From: Muribaculaceae bacterium
GTDB lineage: Bacteria; Bacteroidota; Bacteroidia; Bacteroidales; Muribaculaceae
Assembly (NCBI GenBank): GCA_009775375.1
Contig: VSPO01000002.1
Location: 1 to 64,000 of the forward strand
Reading direction: 5' to 3'
DNA: 64,000 nucleotides
Positions 50,768 to 59,169 of the stretch are shown piece after piece (the first letter of the stretch is position 1; every line of letters begins with the position of its first letter). The notes beneath the pieces were generated by a model. The model made no database searches. It was not told the DNA's origin and worked only from the letters and a program-made list of their open reading frames with translations. A program made the translations under genes and the position numbers.

Positions 50768-52390
50768 TTATCTGGATTCATGGATGAGGTTGAGGAGCTC
50801 GGAGATGGCTGTCTCCGAGGGTATGTTCTTCTTTATAAGTTGCTTCCCTTTGTAGAGGCTGACCTTTCCGGGTCCGGCTCCTACATAACCAAAATCGGCA
50901 TCCGCCATCTCTCCCGGACCATTGACGATGCACCCCATCACTCCTATCTTCAGCCCTTTCAGATCCCCGGTGGCTTCCTTGACTTTCTTAAGGGTCTGCT
51001 GGAGGTCGAACAGAGTCCTTCCGCATCCCGGGCACGCGATATATTCCGTTTTGCTGATGCGTAGTCTTGCTGCCTGAAGCAATCCCAAAGCTACGGAATT
51101 CAGGCTCTCCATCGTAAAGGCTTTCCCTTCCACCCATATGCCGGAACCATAACCGCCAAGCAGAAGCGGACCGAAATCGGCTCCGGCTTTCACCTGAAGG
51201 TCCTCCAGGTCGGTGTCGTCATATGCCATATGGATGATTATAGGATTTTTGCCGCCTAAACTGGCGAAACGGTCGATCCATGACGCTATTTCCCCGGGGC
51301 GGTTGACATTGGTCGATGATATGACTATGGGCAACGAATCGGAGAATAATTGCGGCTCAGAAGCGGCATCTACGCGATGCCACGCCTCCGGCGCGCCCGG
51401 AAGGTCATGACCTATGACAATTGGCCATGTCTCTCTCTCTAATCCCGGAATGGAGACTGAGACTTTCCTGACAGGGGCGGGAAGCACTGTCGAAGGCTCC
51501 ACCACCTGAGTCTGATTCCTCCTCTCCCCGATGTAATCGCGCAATTTGACTGCCACAGGGATCTCATATTCCGGATCTTCAGTCAGCGACACCCGGATGG
51601 TGTCGCCTATGCCGTGGGAAAGAAGGGTGCCTATGCCGACGGAGCTTTTGATTCTGCCGTCTTCTCCGTCTCCAGCCTCTGTCACTCCGAGATGCAGAGG
51701 ATATTCCATCCCCTCCTCCCTCATCCTTTTGTCAAGAAGCATGATTGTCTCAACCATAATGACCACGTTTGAGGCCTTTATGGAGATTACGATGTCGTTG
51801 AAATCTGCCTCCCGGCATATGCGGAGAAATTCAAGGGCTGATTCCACCATCCCGGCCGGAGTGTCGCCATAGCGGCTCATTATGCGGTCGGAGAGCGAAC
51901 CGTGGTTCACGCCAAGCCGCACGGCCGTGGAATGCTTCCTGCATATTTCAAGAAAGGGGACGAGTGTCTCCCTTATTTTTTCTATTTCGGCCGCATACTC
52001 CTCGTCGGTGAACTCAAGCTGCTTGAAAGTGCGGGCCGCGTCGACGAAATTGCCCGGATTGATGCGGACTTTTTCGCAGGTCGTGGCCGCCTTGAAAGCC
52101 GCGTTGGGATTGAAATGCACGTCTGCCACCAAAGGCACGTCGCATCCGGCCTCGTCAAGACCTTTACGTATCGAGGTCATGTTCTCTGCCTCTCGCACGC
52201 CCTGGGTGGTCAGCCTGACGATTTCCCCTCCGGCCTTTGCTATTCTGAGGGCCTGCGCGACGCTCGACTCCGTGTCGAGCGTCGAAGTATTGTTCATCGA
52301 CTGTATGCGGACGGGATTATCCCCCCCGATTCCTACGTTGCCAACGTTTGTGACGCTGCTTTTGCGGCGTCTGTAATTATATATGCTCAT
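50768..52390 (-). CDS. ispG: 4-hydroxy-3-methylbut-2-enyl-diphosphate synthase IspG (long form)
   Basis: A 540-residue IspG of the methylerythritol phosphate pathway. The N-terminal TIM barrel carries GGDNPVRIQSMNNTSTLD and LVADVHFNPNAAFKA. The C-terminal part holds the Fe-S cysteines in CPGCGRTLFDL and GVMGCIVNGPGEMADADFG. Between them lies an extra domain of about 140 residues (from about QTQVVEPSTVLPAPV to about GYGSGIWV), the arrangement found in Bacteroidetes, Chlamydiae and plants. All cluster ligands are present. Confidence 0.95.
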   Translation of the reverse strand: MSIYNYRRRKSSVTNVGNVGIGGDNPVRIQSMNNTSTLDTESSVAQALRIAKAGGEIVRLTTQGVREAENMTSIRKGLDEAGCDVPLVADVHFNPNAAFKAATTCEKVRINPGNFVDAARTFKQLEFTDEEYAAEIEKIRETLVPFLEICRKHSTAVRLGVNHGSLSDRIMSRYGDTPAGMVESALEFLRICREADFNDIVISIKASNVVIMVETIMLLDKRMREEGMEYPLHLGVTEAGDGEDGRIKSSVGIGTLLSHGIGDTIRVSLTEDPEYEIPVAVKLRDYIGERRNQTQVVEPSTVLPAPVRKVSVSIPGLERETWPIVIGHDLPGAPEAWHRVDAASEPQLFSDSLPIVISSTNVNRPGEIASWIDRFASLGGKNPIIIHMAYDDTDLEDLQVKAGADFGPLLLGGYGSGIWVEGKAFTMESLNSVALGLLQAARLRISKTEYIACPGCGRTLFDLQQTLKKVKEATGDLKGLKIGVMGCIVNGPGEMADADFGYVGAGPGKVSLYKGKQLIKKNIPSETAISELLNLIHESR

Positions 52391-52451
52391 GATGATATTG
52401 CGGTAATTGTATGGATGTATGCTTGTCGTCAGATCGATGTTGGGGAAAGGG

Positions 52452-53285
52452 CTATTTGATCATGGTCAGGAAGAACACGCTGCAGAATCCTACGGCATAA
52501 CCTGCCAGCACCTGCCACACCGTATGCCTGCGAAGCCAGACCCTTGCCGAACCGAGAAGCCCCGTGAGCACGAGCGACAGAATCAGCCAGAAGAATAGCT
52601 CCGGCTCCGGCGAACCGTCTTTCTGAATCCTGATAAGCAATGCCACGATTCCGGCGATTCCGGCGGCATGGGCGGAGATTTTCCACCAGAAGTTTATCAC
52701 GAGGTTGACCAGACTTGCCAACGCGCCTCCTGCAAAGAAAAGGCTAAGCCAAGCCGGAGCCCCTTTGGAGGCCATGAACCATGCCGTGGCTAAATAGCAC
52801 ACTGTTATGATGACGTAAGGGATTGGCCGTTCTTTTCTGCCGTTCAGTCCTAAGTCGCCTACGTATCCAAGCTTCTTTAAAAGCACGATTATCAGCATCG
52901 GAATGACGACATCGATTCCCGCCACTATGAGAGTGAAATATATCCTCATTCCCATTGGGGCGACATCGAGGATGGAAAGTCCGAAAGCGAGAATCAATCC
53001 GTAGACTGGCATCAAAAGAGGGACGAGCACCCACGAGAGCACGTTGGAGAAAACCGTGACGGCGCGTTCGGTTCCCGATTCTTCGTCATCCTTATTGCCA
53101 TGGTGGGCGTGTTGTGTTTTAGCCGGCTCAAGGGGAGGGGGCGGCGTAGAGGATTGTTCTGAGTCGCGGTCGTCCGGCTTGTCTCCAAACAGGCCTCTTC
53201 TGTTGTTGTTGAGGCTGTAGCGGTCGTTGTCGCTGCCGTCGGGCGACGGCACTTCGGGATAATATGAGGATGTATCGATTGGCAT
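52452..53285 (-). CDS. PAP2-superfamily membrane protein
   Basis: A 277-residue protein. The first 75 residues are polar, acidic and low in complexity (DSEQSSTPPPPLEP). About six membrane helices follow. Three pieces of the phosphatidic acid phosphatase motif can be seen: GRKERPIPY (K-x-RP), KISAHAAG (SxHxA) and RVWLRRHTVWQVLAG (R-x5-H). It may act on lipid phosphates such as isoprenyl or phosphatidyl substrates. It lies 61 bp upstream of ispG on the same strand, which makes an isoprenoid link possible but unproven. Confidence 0.75.
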   Translation of the reverse strand: MPIDTSSYYPEVPSPDGSDNDRYSLNNNRRGLFGDKPDDRDSEQSSTPPPPLEPAKTQHAHHGNKDDEESGTERAVTVFSNVLSWVLVPLLMPVYGLILAFGLSILDVAPMGMRIYFTLIVAGIDVVIPMLIIVLLKKLGYVGDLGLNGRKERPIPYVIITVCYLATAWFMASKGAPAWLSLFFAGGALASLVNLVINFWWKISAHAAGIAGIVALLIRIQKDGSPEPELFFWLILSLVLTGLLGSARVWLRRHTVWQVLAGYAVGFCSVFFLTMIK

Positions 53286-53350
53286 ATCAATGTTTGTTTT
53301 GATGTTTTGCTATGTTAATCATGCCTTGTGTCTGTGCGTGCCCGCGTGGC

Positions 53351-54301
53351 TCAGTCCTGCTTGTCCCGGCTGCCTGATGTCTTCACGGCATTCTGGAATT
53401 TCGCCGGGACCGGAAGCTCAAACCTCATGTCCTTGCGCGTTATAGGATGGGCAAAACGCAGGGTGCGGGCATGGAGGCAAAGGCGATGGAGCCGGCTTTC
53501 CTTGGCTCCGTATTTACGGTCGCCGGAGATGGGATGCCCCATCTCGGAGGCATGCACCCTGATTTGGTTTTTCCTGCCCGTGTCGAGAGAAAATTCCACG
53601 AGAGAGAGTCCGTTGCCGCGTTTGAGGACGTTGAAATTTGTGACGGCGAGTTTCCCCTCATCAGGATTGTCGGTGGAGTAGACCACGAATTGGGAGTTCT
53701 CCGTCAGTCTTGACTTGATGAATCCCTTGTCTTCCTTCACGTATCCCTCAAGAAGGGCAACGTAAAGACGGTCGAGCACCATATTGTTCCAGTTGTGGCG
53801 CAGGTTTTCCTGAGCTTCCTGGCTTTTGGCAAACATCATAAGGCCCGACGTGTCGCGGTCAAGACGATGCACCACGAAAAGCTTGTTGCGCGGATCCTGC
53901 ATCTTTATGTATTCCCTGACAATATCGTAGGCTGATATCTCCTTTTTGTGGCTTTGTGTGCCCACGGAAAGAAGTCCATATCCCTTGTTGACTACGATGA
54001 TGTCGTTGTCTTCATAGACAAGCTGCAGACGTGGATGGCGGAGCACGACAAATGGCCGCGAAAGGTTGATTTCCACGAGGTTGCCTTGAGCGATCGGGGC
54101 ATCGAAAGCTGTGGTCACCGTGCCGTCGACCCGCATCTGCCCGTGGCGAAGCCATGATTTCAGGTCGGACCTGCTCCTGTCGGGCATTTTTTCTGCCACG
54201 AAAGCAAGCAGTTTTCCCTCGTCGGGGCCTTCGTTTGTCCATGAAAGGATGCGGTCTTCACGAAATATATTTTTTGTCTGATGATGTCTGTCGCGTTGCA
54301 T
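53351..54301 (-). CDS. RluA/RluD-family pseudouridine synthase
   Basis: A 316-residue enzyme with an N-terminal S4-like RNA-binding domain (about residues 25-80, MPDRSRSDLKSWLRHGQMRVDG) and a catalytic domain with the signature HRLDRDTSGLMMFAK (catalytic Asp). The C-terminal GRKNQIRVHASEMGHPISGDRKYG block is typical. It modifies uridines in rRNA or tRNA; the exact sites cannot be told. It lies 50 bp past the start of the PAP2 gene on the same strand, and DUF2851 is upstream. Confidence 0.9.
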   Translation of the reverse strand: MQRDRHHQTKNIFREDRILSWTNEGPDEGKLLAFVAEKMPDRSRSDLKSWLRHGQMRVDGTVTTAFDAPIAQGNLVEINLSRPFVVLRHPRLQLVYEDNDIIVVNKGYGLLSVGTQSHKKEISAYDIVREYIKMQDPRNKLFVVHRLDRDTSGLMMFAKSQEAQENLRHNWNNMVLDRLYVALLEGYVKEDKGFIKSRLTENSQFVVYSTDNPDEGKLAVTNFNVLKRGNGLSLVEFSLDTGRKNQIRVHASEMGHPISGDRKYGAKESRLHRLCLHARTLRFAHPITRKDMRFELPVPAKFQNAVKTSGSRDKQD

Positions 54302-54373
54302 TTATGTCTGTTTTATAATATAACAATTTAATCCGTGTTCTGTTATCCGATGGGATCCCTCATTTGGATGTCG

Positions 54374-55651
54374 CTACGTGGCGGCTCTCTTTAAAGCCTG
54401 GTTGCCGAATCGGCAATACAGGCATTTGCGAGGGTCGCAATATTCTTTTTTAAGATGGATGAGGGCTTGCGAGCGCATGGCGTCGGAGGCTTTCATTCCC
54501 AAGCCTTGCCAAAGTCGGGTGATGGCGTTGGCTTCCGGAGGAAGGGAGGAAAGCAGCCTGAATGCTGAATCCATCATGTCGGTGTCGCCGGTGATGGCCC
54601 CTTTTGCATATATGATCGGAGCCACGGCATTAATGAGAAGAAGGGTTATGCTTGTATTGGAAAGTGTGTCTGATATCGAGCGGGCATCCACATCGAAGGA
54701 GAAATGGTCGTGCCAATATCCGTCAAGACGCCATTCAAACAGTTTCCGAAGCTCTTGTTCGTTGCCTTTGCAATCGAGGATTCTCGAAAGGAGCGCGAAT
54801 CCTCCCTCACAGGCCTTTGCAAGAAATGCTATTCGTCGGTGGGGGAAATTCTGCGGGCGGGTGCGTGAATATTTCCATTGCCCCGGCCGCATGGGTCGGA
54901 GTCCGTATTTTCTGGCTAGGAAATAGTATTCTCGGCAGAGATATTGGTAGTATTCATCGAAAATATGGAGGGAAGAATCAAGCATGGCGGCCTGTCCGAA
55001 AAGTATAGCCTGGATTTGGAGGGGGTTGTCGCTGTGATGATGGAGAATTTTCAGGGCCACGGAGCGGGCGAGCAATTCAAATGGGTCGCCGTTAAGCCCG
55101 AAGCCGAATGCCCTGGCGAGGACCACGAAGCAGGTCTGTTCCCAGTCCATTCCACACGTCTTGCATATTTCATAAGCCTTCATGGCTTTGGCCTGCAGGC
55201 GTTCCACGGCGAGCGTTTCGAGCCAATCGGTCAGGGTCAGGGATGGAAGGTCGTGCAGAAAGTCGCCGCATCTGATGTCGTCGGCGTTGAGCGACAAATG
55301 GGAATACGTGCGGAAGAAATTCTCCGGCAGGGTGATTTCCACCTGAGGAATAATCGAGCCGTCGGAACGCGTGACCCTCCGGTCGGAGACCCCTACGACG
55401 TGAAGGATTATGGAGTCGTAGGCCGGGTCGTTTTGATGTCCGTGGCGATACCAATCGGATGCTTTCACATGGATTTCAACGTTTCCGGCCCATTCCGTGT
55501 CGCCGATTCTGACTTTGGAGTTAAAGAAGTCGGGGCCGGCGTCAGTGTTGAGCCGGCCGGGGTCGATGACGGTGATGTCTTGTCCGCCGGCCTCCTTAAG
55601 GTTTTTGCCAAACATTCTCGACTTCCAAAGATATTGGTATAGTTTCTCCAT
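54374..55651 (-). CDS. DUF2851 protein
   Basis: A 425-residue protein recognised by VIDPGRLNTDAGPDFFNSKVRIGDTEWAGNVEIHVKASDWYRHGH near the N-terminus and by a C-terminal cysteine cluster CDPRKCLYCRFG. The GPDF...G-x-VEIH layout resembles nuclease-like folds (D-x-n-E-x-H), but no function is established to my knowledge. The ATG at 55651 gives the family start MEKLYQYLW; the frame is open 60 bp further upstream. The C-terminal cysteines could bind zinc. Confidence 0.85.
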   Translation of the reverse strand: MEKLYQYLWKSRMFGKNLKEAGGQDITVIDPGRLNTDAGPDFFNSKVRIGDTEWAGNVEIHVKASDWYRHGHQNDPAYDSIILHVVGVSDRRVTRSDGSIIPQVEITLPENFFRTYSHLSLNADDIRCGDFLHDLPSLTLTDWLETLAVERLQAKAMKAYEICKTCGMDWEQTCFVVLARAFGFGLNGDPFELLARSVALKILHHHSDNPLQIQAILFGQAAMLDSSLHIFDEYYQYLCREYYFLARKYGLRPMRPGQWKYSRTRPQNFPHRRIAFLAKACEGGFALLSRILDCKGNEQELRKLFEWRLDGYWHDHFSFDVDARSISDTLSNTSITLLLINAVAPIIYAKGAITGDTDMMDSAFRLLSSLPPEANAITRLWQGLGMKASDAMRSQALIHLKKEYCDPRKCLYCRFGNQALKRAAT

Positions 55652-55708
55652 AGAATCGTTGTATGCCCTATCTCGACTTGCGAAATATGCAGATTGCGAA
55701 TTATAATG

Positions 55709-55716
55709 CAAAAGTA
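55709..55716 (-). promoter_or_regulatory. -7 box of the DUF2851 gene
   Basis: TACTTTTG on the minus strand matches TAnnTTTG and gives a leader of about 55 nt. The -33 element is unclear. Confidence 0.4.
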
Positions 55717-55766
55717 GCGATTTTCTACTTAATAATTGTTAATTTCGCCAAAAAACGACTATAAAC

Positions 55767-55876
55767 TTTGATTTTACCCTTAATTAGCCTTAACTTTGCA
55801 TAGTGTTTTTCATAGTATAATTAAGATTAAGGTTTCGGTCTATTTCTTTGTGAAAAGAGATAGGCCTTTTATTTTT
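55767..55876 (+). ncRNA. Candidate small RNA B with own promoter and terminator
   Basis: TTTG (55767-55770), 20 bp and TAACTTTG (55791-55798) form a full-consensus promoter. The transcript, from about 55803, would contain GTGTTTTTCATAGTAT and TTAAGGT, then a 13-bp hairpin (55837-55849 with 55854-55866, two G-U pairs) and a T-rich tail to 55876. It shares its 5' module with candidate A at 38.97 kb but not its hairpin sequence. It is about 75 nt long and has no open frame. Confidence 0.65.
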
Positions 55877-55926
55877 GCTGTCGTTTAATGGCTAATGCCG
55901 TCTTATCGGCAGAGACGTATCGACAT

Positions 55927-56080
55927 AACAAACGAGGCTCTATCAAAAGAATATTGTAGGGACATGCCTTTGGCATGTTGGACTTTACTCGTCTGTCAAC
56001 CAGCAACATGCCAAAGTAATGTCCCTACATCCTCTGGTATTCTCCTGTGATTCATCTATTTTGACACAGCCTCGTTTGTT
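55927..56080. repeat. 154-bp nested inverted-repeat element
   Basis: The outer ends AACAAACGAGGCT (55927-55939) and its complement (56068-56080) enclose a second pair of 26-bp arms (55955-55980 and 56004-56029, 24 of 26 matching). The outer pairing extends inward with few mismatches. No open frame is present and no target duplication is clear. It is MITE- or REP-like and stops 5 bp before the end of the acyl-CoA synthetase gene. Confidence 0.75.
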
Positions 56081-56085
56081 CCGTC

Positions 56086-57747
56086 TCAGCGTGTGTAAAG
56101 GAAGCGCTTTATGCTCCTTTTCGGGGTTTTCTCAAATTCGTTGGGCATTAGCACGATTTTGGCGATTTTTTCATAGGGCGCCACTATCTTGTTGAGTTCA
56201 GTGCGGACATTTTCCATTGTGCTGTCCATGTCGGAGATTGATATCCCAAGTTTGTCGGCAGCCTCAAAGTCGGGATATACAAGGGCGGTCAGTTTTCCGT
56301 CGCGATCCACCACAAGACTTTCCGAGACGAAAGGCATGTTGTTGAGTTTTGCCTCGATTTCTTCGGGATAGATATTCTGTCCCGAGGCTGAAAGAATCAT
56401 GGTCTTTGAGCGTCCGCGCAGAAAGAGTGTCCCGTCGGGCGTGCGGGTTCCCATGTCGCCCGTATGGAGCCATCCCTCGCCGTCGATGACGGCTGCTGTG
56501 GCCTCCGGATTCTTGAAATATCCAAGCATACGGTTGGTGCCCCTGACGCAGATTTCCCCCGGGATGTTTTCCGGATCGGGAGAATCAATTTTGCTTTCCA
56601 TTATCGGAAGCGTCCGTCCCGACGAACCGACCACGAATTTCCTCCATGGAGTGTAGGATATGAGCGGGCCGCATTCCGTCATGCCGTAGCCGACTGTGAA
56701 TGGGAATTTGATTTTGTGGAGAAACTCCTCCACCTCGTGATTGAGAGGGGCTCCGCCGACTATGACCTCTTCAAATTCCCCGCCGAAGGCGTCGATAAGT
56801 TTTTTGCGTATCTTGGAATATATGAGCGAGTCGAGAAAAGGCACGGCAAGCGTCCAGCGCATTGTCCCTTTCGAGATCATTGGCAGAATCTGGTTCTTAT
56901 AGATTTTCTCAAGGATGAGGGGCACGCATATGACAAGATTTGGCCTGACGTCGGCCAGTGCCTTAAGTAGCACGCGTGGCGAGGGGGTCTTGCATAGAAG
57001 GGTGATGTGGGAGCCTGTGGCGAGAGGGGTCAACATGTCGAAGGCGCACCCGTAGGCGTGGGCCAGCGGAAGGAAAGCCAAGGCTCGCGAGTTGCGGAAA
57101 TGAAGCTCGGAGTTTATGCCGAAGCAGACATTCCCTGAAAGGTTTTCCCCCGTCAGCATCACCCCCTTGGAAAATCCGGTGGTCCCGGAGGTGTAGTTTA
57201 TCTCGGCCACTTCTTTGTTGTCTCTGTCGATATATTTCACGTCGTGGCTCGTATATCCGTCGGGATATTTCCTGTTGAACCGGCGTTTCAGCAGGCGTAT
57301 GTGCCGCTGCATTTCTACGTCGGCCATCTCATGAAGCACGTTGCGGGTTTCCAGACTCAAGACCCCTTTGACGTTGAGAAGGGCTTCCGGCTCTATATGT
57401 TCCCAGATGCTGTCGGAGACGATAAGAAGCTTAGCTTCAGAGTGGTTGACGATGTGGGTTATGTCGAGGGGATTGAATTCAGAAAGAATAGGCACGATGA
57501 CGGCTCCATAAGTGACGGTCGCCATGTAGGCCTTTACCCAGTCGGCCGAGTCTTTTCCGCAGAGCGCGATTTTGTCGCCCGGCAGAATGCCGAGCGATTC
57601 AAACAAGACGTGGGTTAGGGCTATGGAGGTGGCGAAATCTCCATACGTCATCATATTGCGCTTCCCGTATTCCGACAGGCAGGGGAGGTCCCAGTTCTCT
57701 ATGAAACTTTTCTCATAGATTTTAATGAAGTTCTGTAATTTTATCAT
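56086..57747 (-). CDS. AMP-binding long-chain acyl-CoA synthetase
   Basis: The 553-residue adenylate-forming enzyme has the signature INYTSGTTGFSKGVMLTGENL, the GYGMTECGPLISY block, the hinge LHTGDMGTRTPDGTLFLRGRSK and a C-terminal lysine-containing EKTPKRSIKRFLYTR. It resembles long-chain fatty-acid CoA ligases. The ATG at 57747 (MIKLQNFIKIYEKSF) fits the family; the frame upstream runs into the alcohol dehydrogenase gene and is not homologous. It follows that gene by 43 bp on the same strand. The fatty substrate is not known. Confidence 0.88.
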   Translation of the reverse strand: MIKLQNFIKIYEKSFIENWDLPCLSEYGKRNMMTYGDFATSIALTHVLFESLGILPGDKIALCGKDSADWVKAYMATVTYGAVIVPILSEFNPLDITHIVNHSEAKLLIVSDSIWEHIEPEALLNVKGVLSLETRNVLHEMADVEMQRHIRLLKRRFNRKYPDGYTSHDVKYIDRDNKEVAEINYTSGTTGFSKGVMLTGENLSGNVCFGINSELHFRNSRALAFLPLAHAYGCAFDMLTPLATGSHITLLCKTPSPRVLLKALADVRPNLVICVPLILEKIYKNQILPMISKGTMRWTLAVPFLDSLIYSKIRKKLIDAFGGEFEEVIVGGAPLNHEVEEFLHKIKFPFTVGYGMTECGPLISYTPWRKFVVGSSGRTLPIMESKIDSPDPENIPGEICVRGTNRMLGYFKNPEATAAVIDGEGWLHTGDMGTRTPDGTLFLRGRSKTMILSASGQNIYPEEIEAKLNNMPFVSESLVVDRDGKLTALVYPDFEAADKLGISISDMDSTMENVRTELNKIVAPYEKIAKIVLMPNEFEKTPKRSIKRFLYTR

Positions 57748-57790
57748 TGGCCTGCTTTTAGGTTGATTAAGAGATTGCTGCCTCAGGCAA

Positions 57791-58966
57791 TCAAAGGGCG
57801 AGTCGGTAGATTTCCTTGCAGTCGTCCATGGAGAGAGGCATGTAGTTGCCCAATGTGTCGCCAATATTGTGGCGCAGGCTCTCCACCATGGCGTCGATAT
57901 CCGGTTCTTCCCCGATCAGCTCGCGTAGTGAGGTGGTCAGTCCGAGATCGTTGTAGAATTGCTTGAGTGTGCTTATTCCGTGGGCTATTATGTGGTCGGT
58001 GTCGAGCCCTTGCGGATTTACGCTCATGACGTTGATGGCGAATTTCCAGGCCATGTCAGGATTGCGTTTTGCAACGTAAAGAAGCCAGGCCGGAAAGATA
58101 CATGCCAGCCCTGCGCCGTGGGCTACGTTGTAGAACGCCGACACCTCATGCTCAAGCCTGTGGGAAGCCCAGTCCTCCACTTTCCCAACGCCGCACAATC
58201 CGTTGTGGGCAAGACTTCCGGCCCACATTATGTCGGCTCTGGCGTTGTAGTCGTCGGGGTTGACTTTGAGTGTCAAAGCCTGATCCATGATGTCGCGCAT
58301 TATGGCCTCTGAATAGGCATTGACGAGCTGTGCCTCTGTATTTGAGAAATATCTCTCAAAAATGTGGCATAACATGTCGGCCACGCCGTATGCCGTCTGC
58401 ATCCAGGGTAGCGTCATGGTCAATTCTGGATTCATTATGGCGAAACGGGGGCGGATAAGCTCGGAACCGATAGAAATTTTGTGGATTCCCAAGTCGTCTT
58501 TCTTGGTTATGACCGTTTTGCAGCTTCCTTCACTTCCGGCTGCGGGAATTGTCAGCACTACGCCTATGGGAAGGGAGGCAACCGGAGTTGCCTTGCCGAT
58601 GTAGAAATCCCAGAAATCCCCGGAATATACAGCTCCGACTGCAATGGCCTTGGCTGTGTCGATGACTGAGCCTCCGCCAACGGCGAGCATGAACGTCACG
58701 CCCTCCCTGACGGCCAAACCGATGCCCTCGTAGACGAGGTCGGCCTCCGGATTCGGTTTGACGCCCTTTAATGCCACGTATTCCAGCCCGGATGCTGTAA
58801 GGGAATCAGTGATTTTCCGGATAAGACCGCTTTTTTCTGCTGATCCGCCTCCATATACGAGCATCACTTTGCCTGCTCCATATCGTTTGAGCGTCGAGCC
58901 GGCTTCGTTTTCGGTGTTTCTGCCAAATATGAATTCTGTGGGAGAATGAAAGATGAAGTTATTCAT
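57791..58966 (-). CDS. Iron-containing alcohol dehydrogenase (BdhA/YqhD-like)
   Basis: A 391-residue group III dehydrogenase. The NAD(P)-binding loop is VGGGSVIDTAKAIAVG; the metal ligands are in DMLCHIFERYF, ASHRLEHEVSAFYNVAHGAGLA. The N-terminal NNFIFHSPTEFIFG is typical of the butanol dehydrogenase/YqhD branch, which reduces aldehydes with NADPH or NADH. The start at 58966 is preferred over the longer frame. It probably shares a transcript with the acyl-CoA synthetase, so both might deal with long-chain or short-chain aldehydes; that is inference. Confidence 0.9.
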   Translation of the reverse strand: MNNFIFHSPTEFIFGRNTENEAGSTLKRYGAGKVMLVYGGGSAEKSGLIRKITDSLTASGLEYVALKGVKPNPEADLVYEGIGLAVREGVTFMLAVGGGSVIDTAKAIAVGAVYSGDFWDFYIGKATPVASLPIGVVLTIPAAGSEGSCKTVITKKDDLGIHKISIGSELIRPRFAIMNPELTMTLPWMQTAYGVADMLCHIFERYFSNTEAQLVNAYSEAIMRDIMDQALTLKVNPDDYNARADIMWAGSLAHNGLCGVGKVEDWASHRLEHEVSAFYNVAHGAGLACIFPAWLLYVAKRNPDMAWKFAINVMSVNPQGLDTDHIIAHGISTLKQFYNDLGLTTSLRELIGEEPDIDAMVESLRHNIGDTLGNYMPLSMDDCKEIYRLAL

Positions 58967-59110
58967 GACAATTGTGTGCGTGCCTTCAATTGGCACAAGT
59001 AAATGTTTGTTGATTCAATTTTTTTATGACATTTCAGCCTTTCAAGTGAAAATGCCTGTAAATAAATAACAATCCTGACCGCAAATTGGATGAAATTTCA
59101 GGCTCTTATT

Positions 59111-59146
59111 AAAAAATAGGTGCGGGCCTGTCAGAAGACCCGCACC
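59111..59146 (-). terminator. Terminator after the POT transporters
   Basis: On the minus strand an 8-bp G+C-rich stem (59146-59139 with 59126-59119) is followed by TATTTTTT down to 59111. It lies 24 bp past the stop of the 571-residue transporter. Confidence 0.8.
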
Positions 59147-59169
59147 CTTAGAGCGCTTTCTTTAAATTA

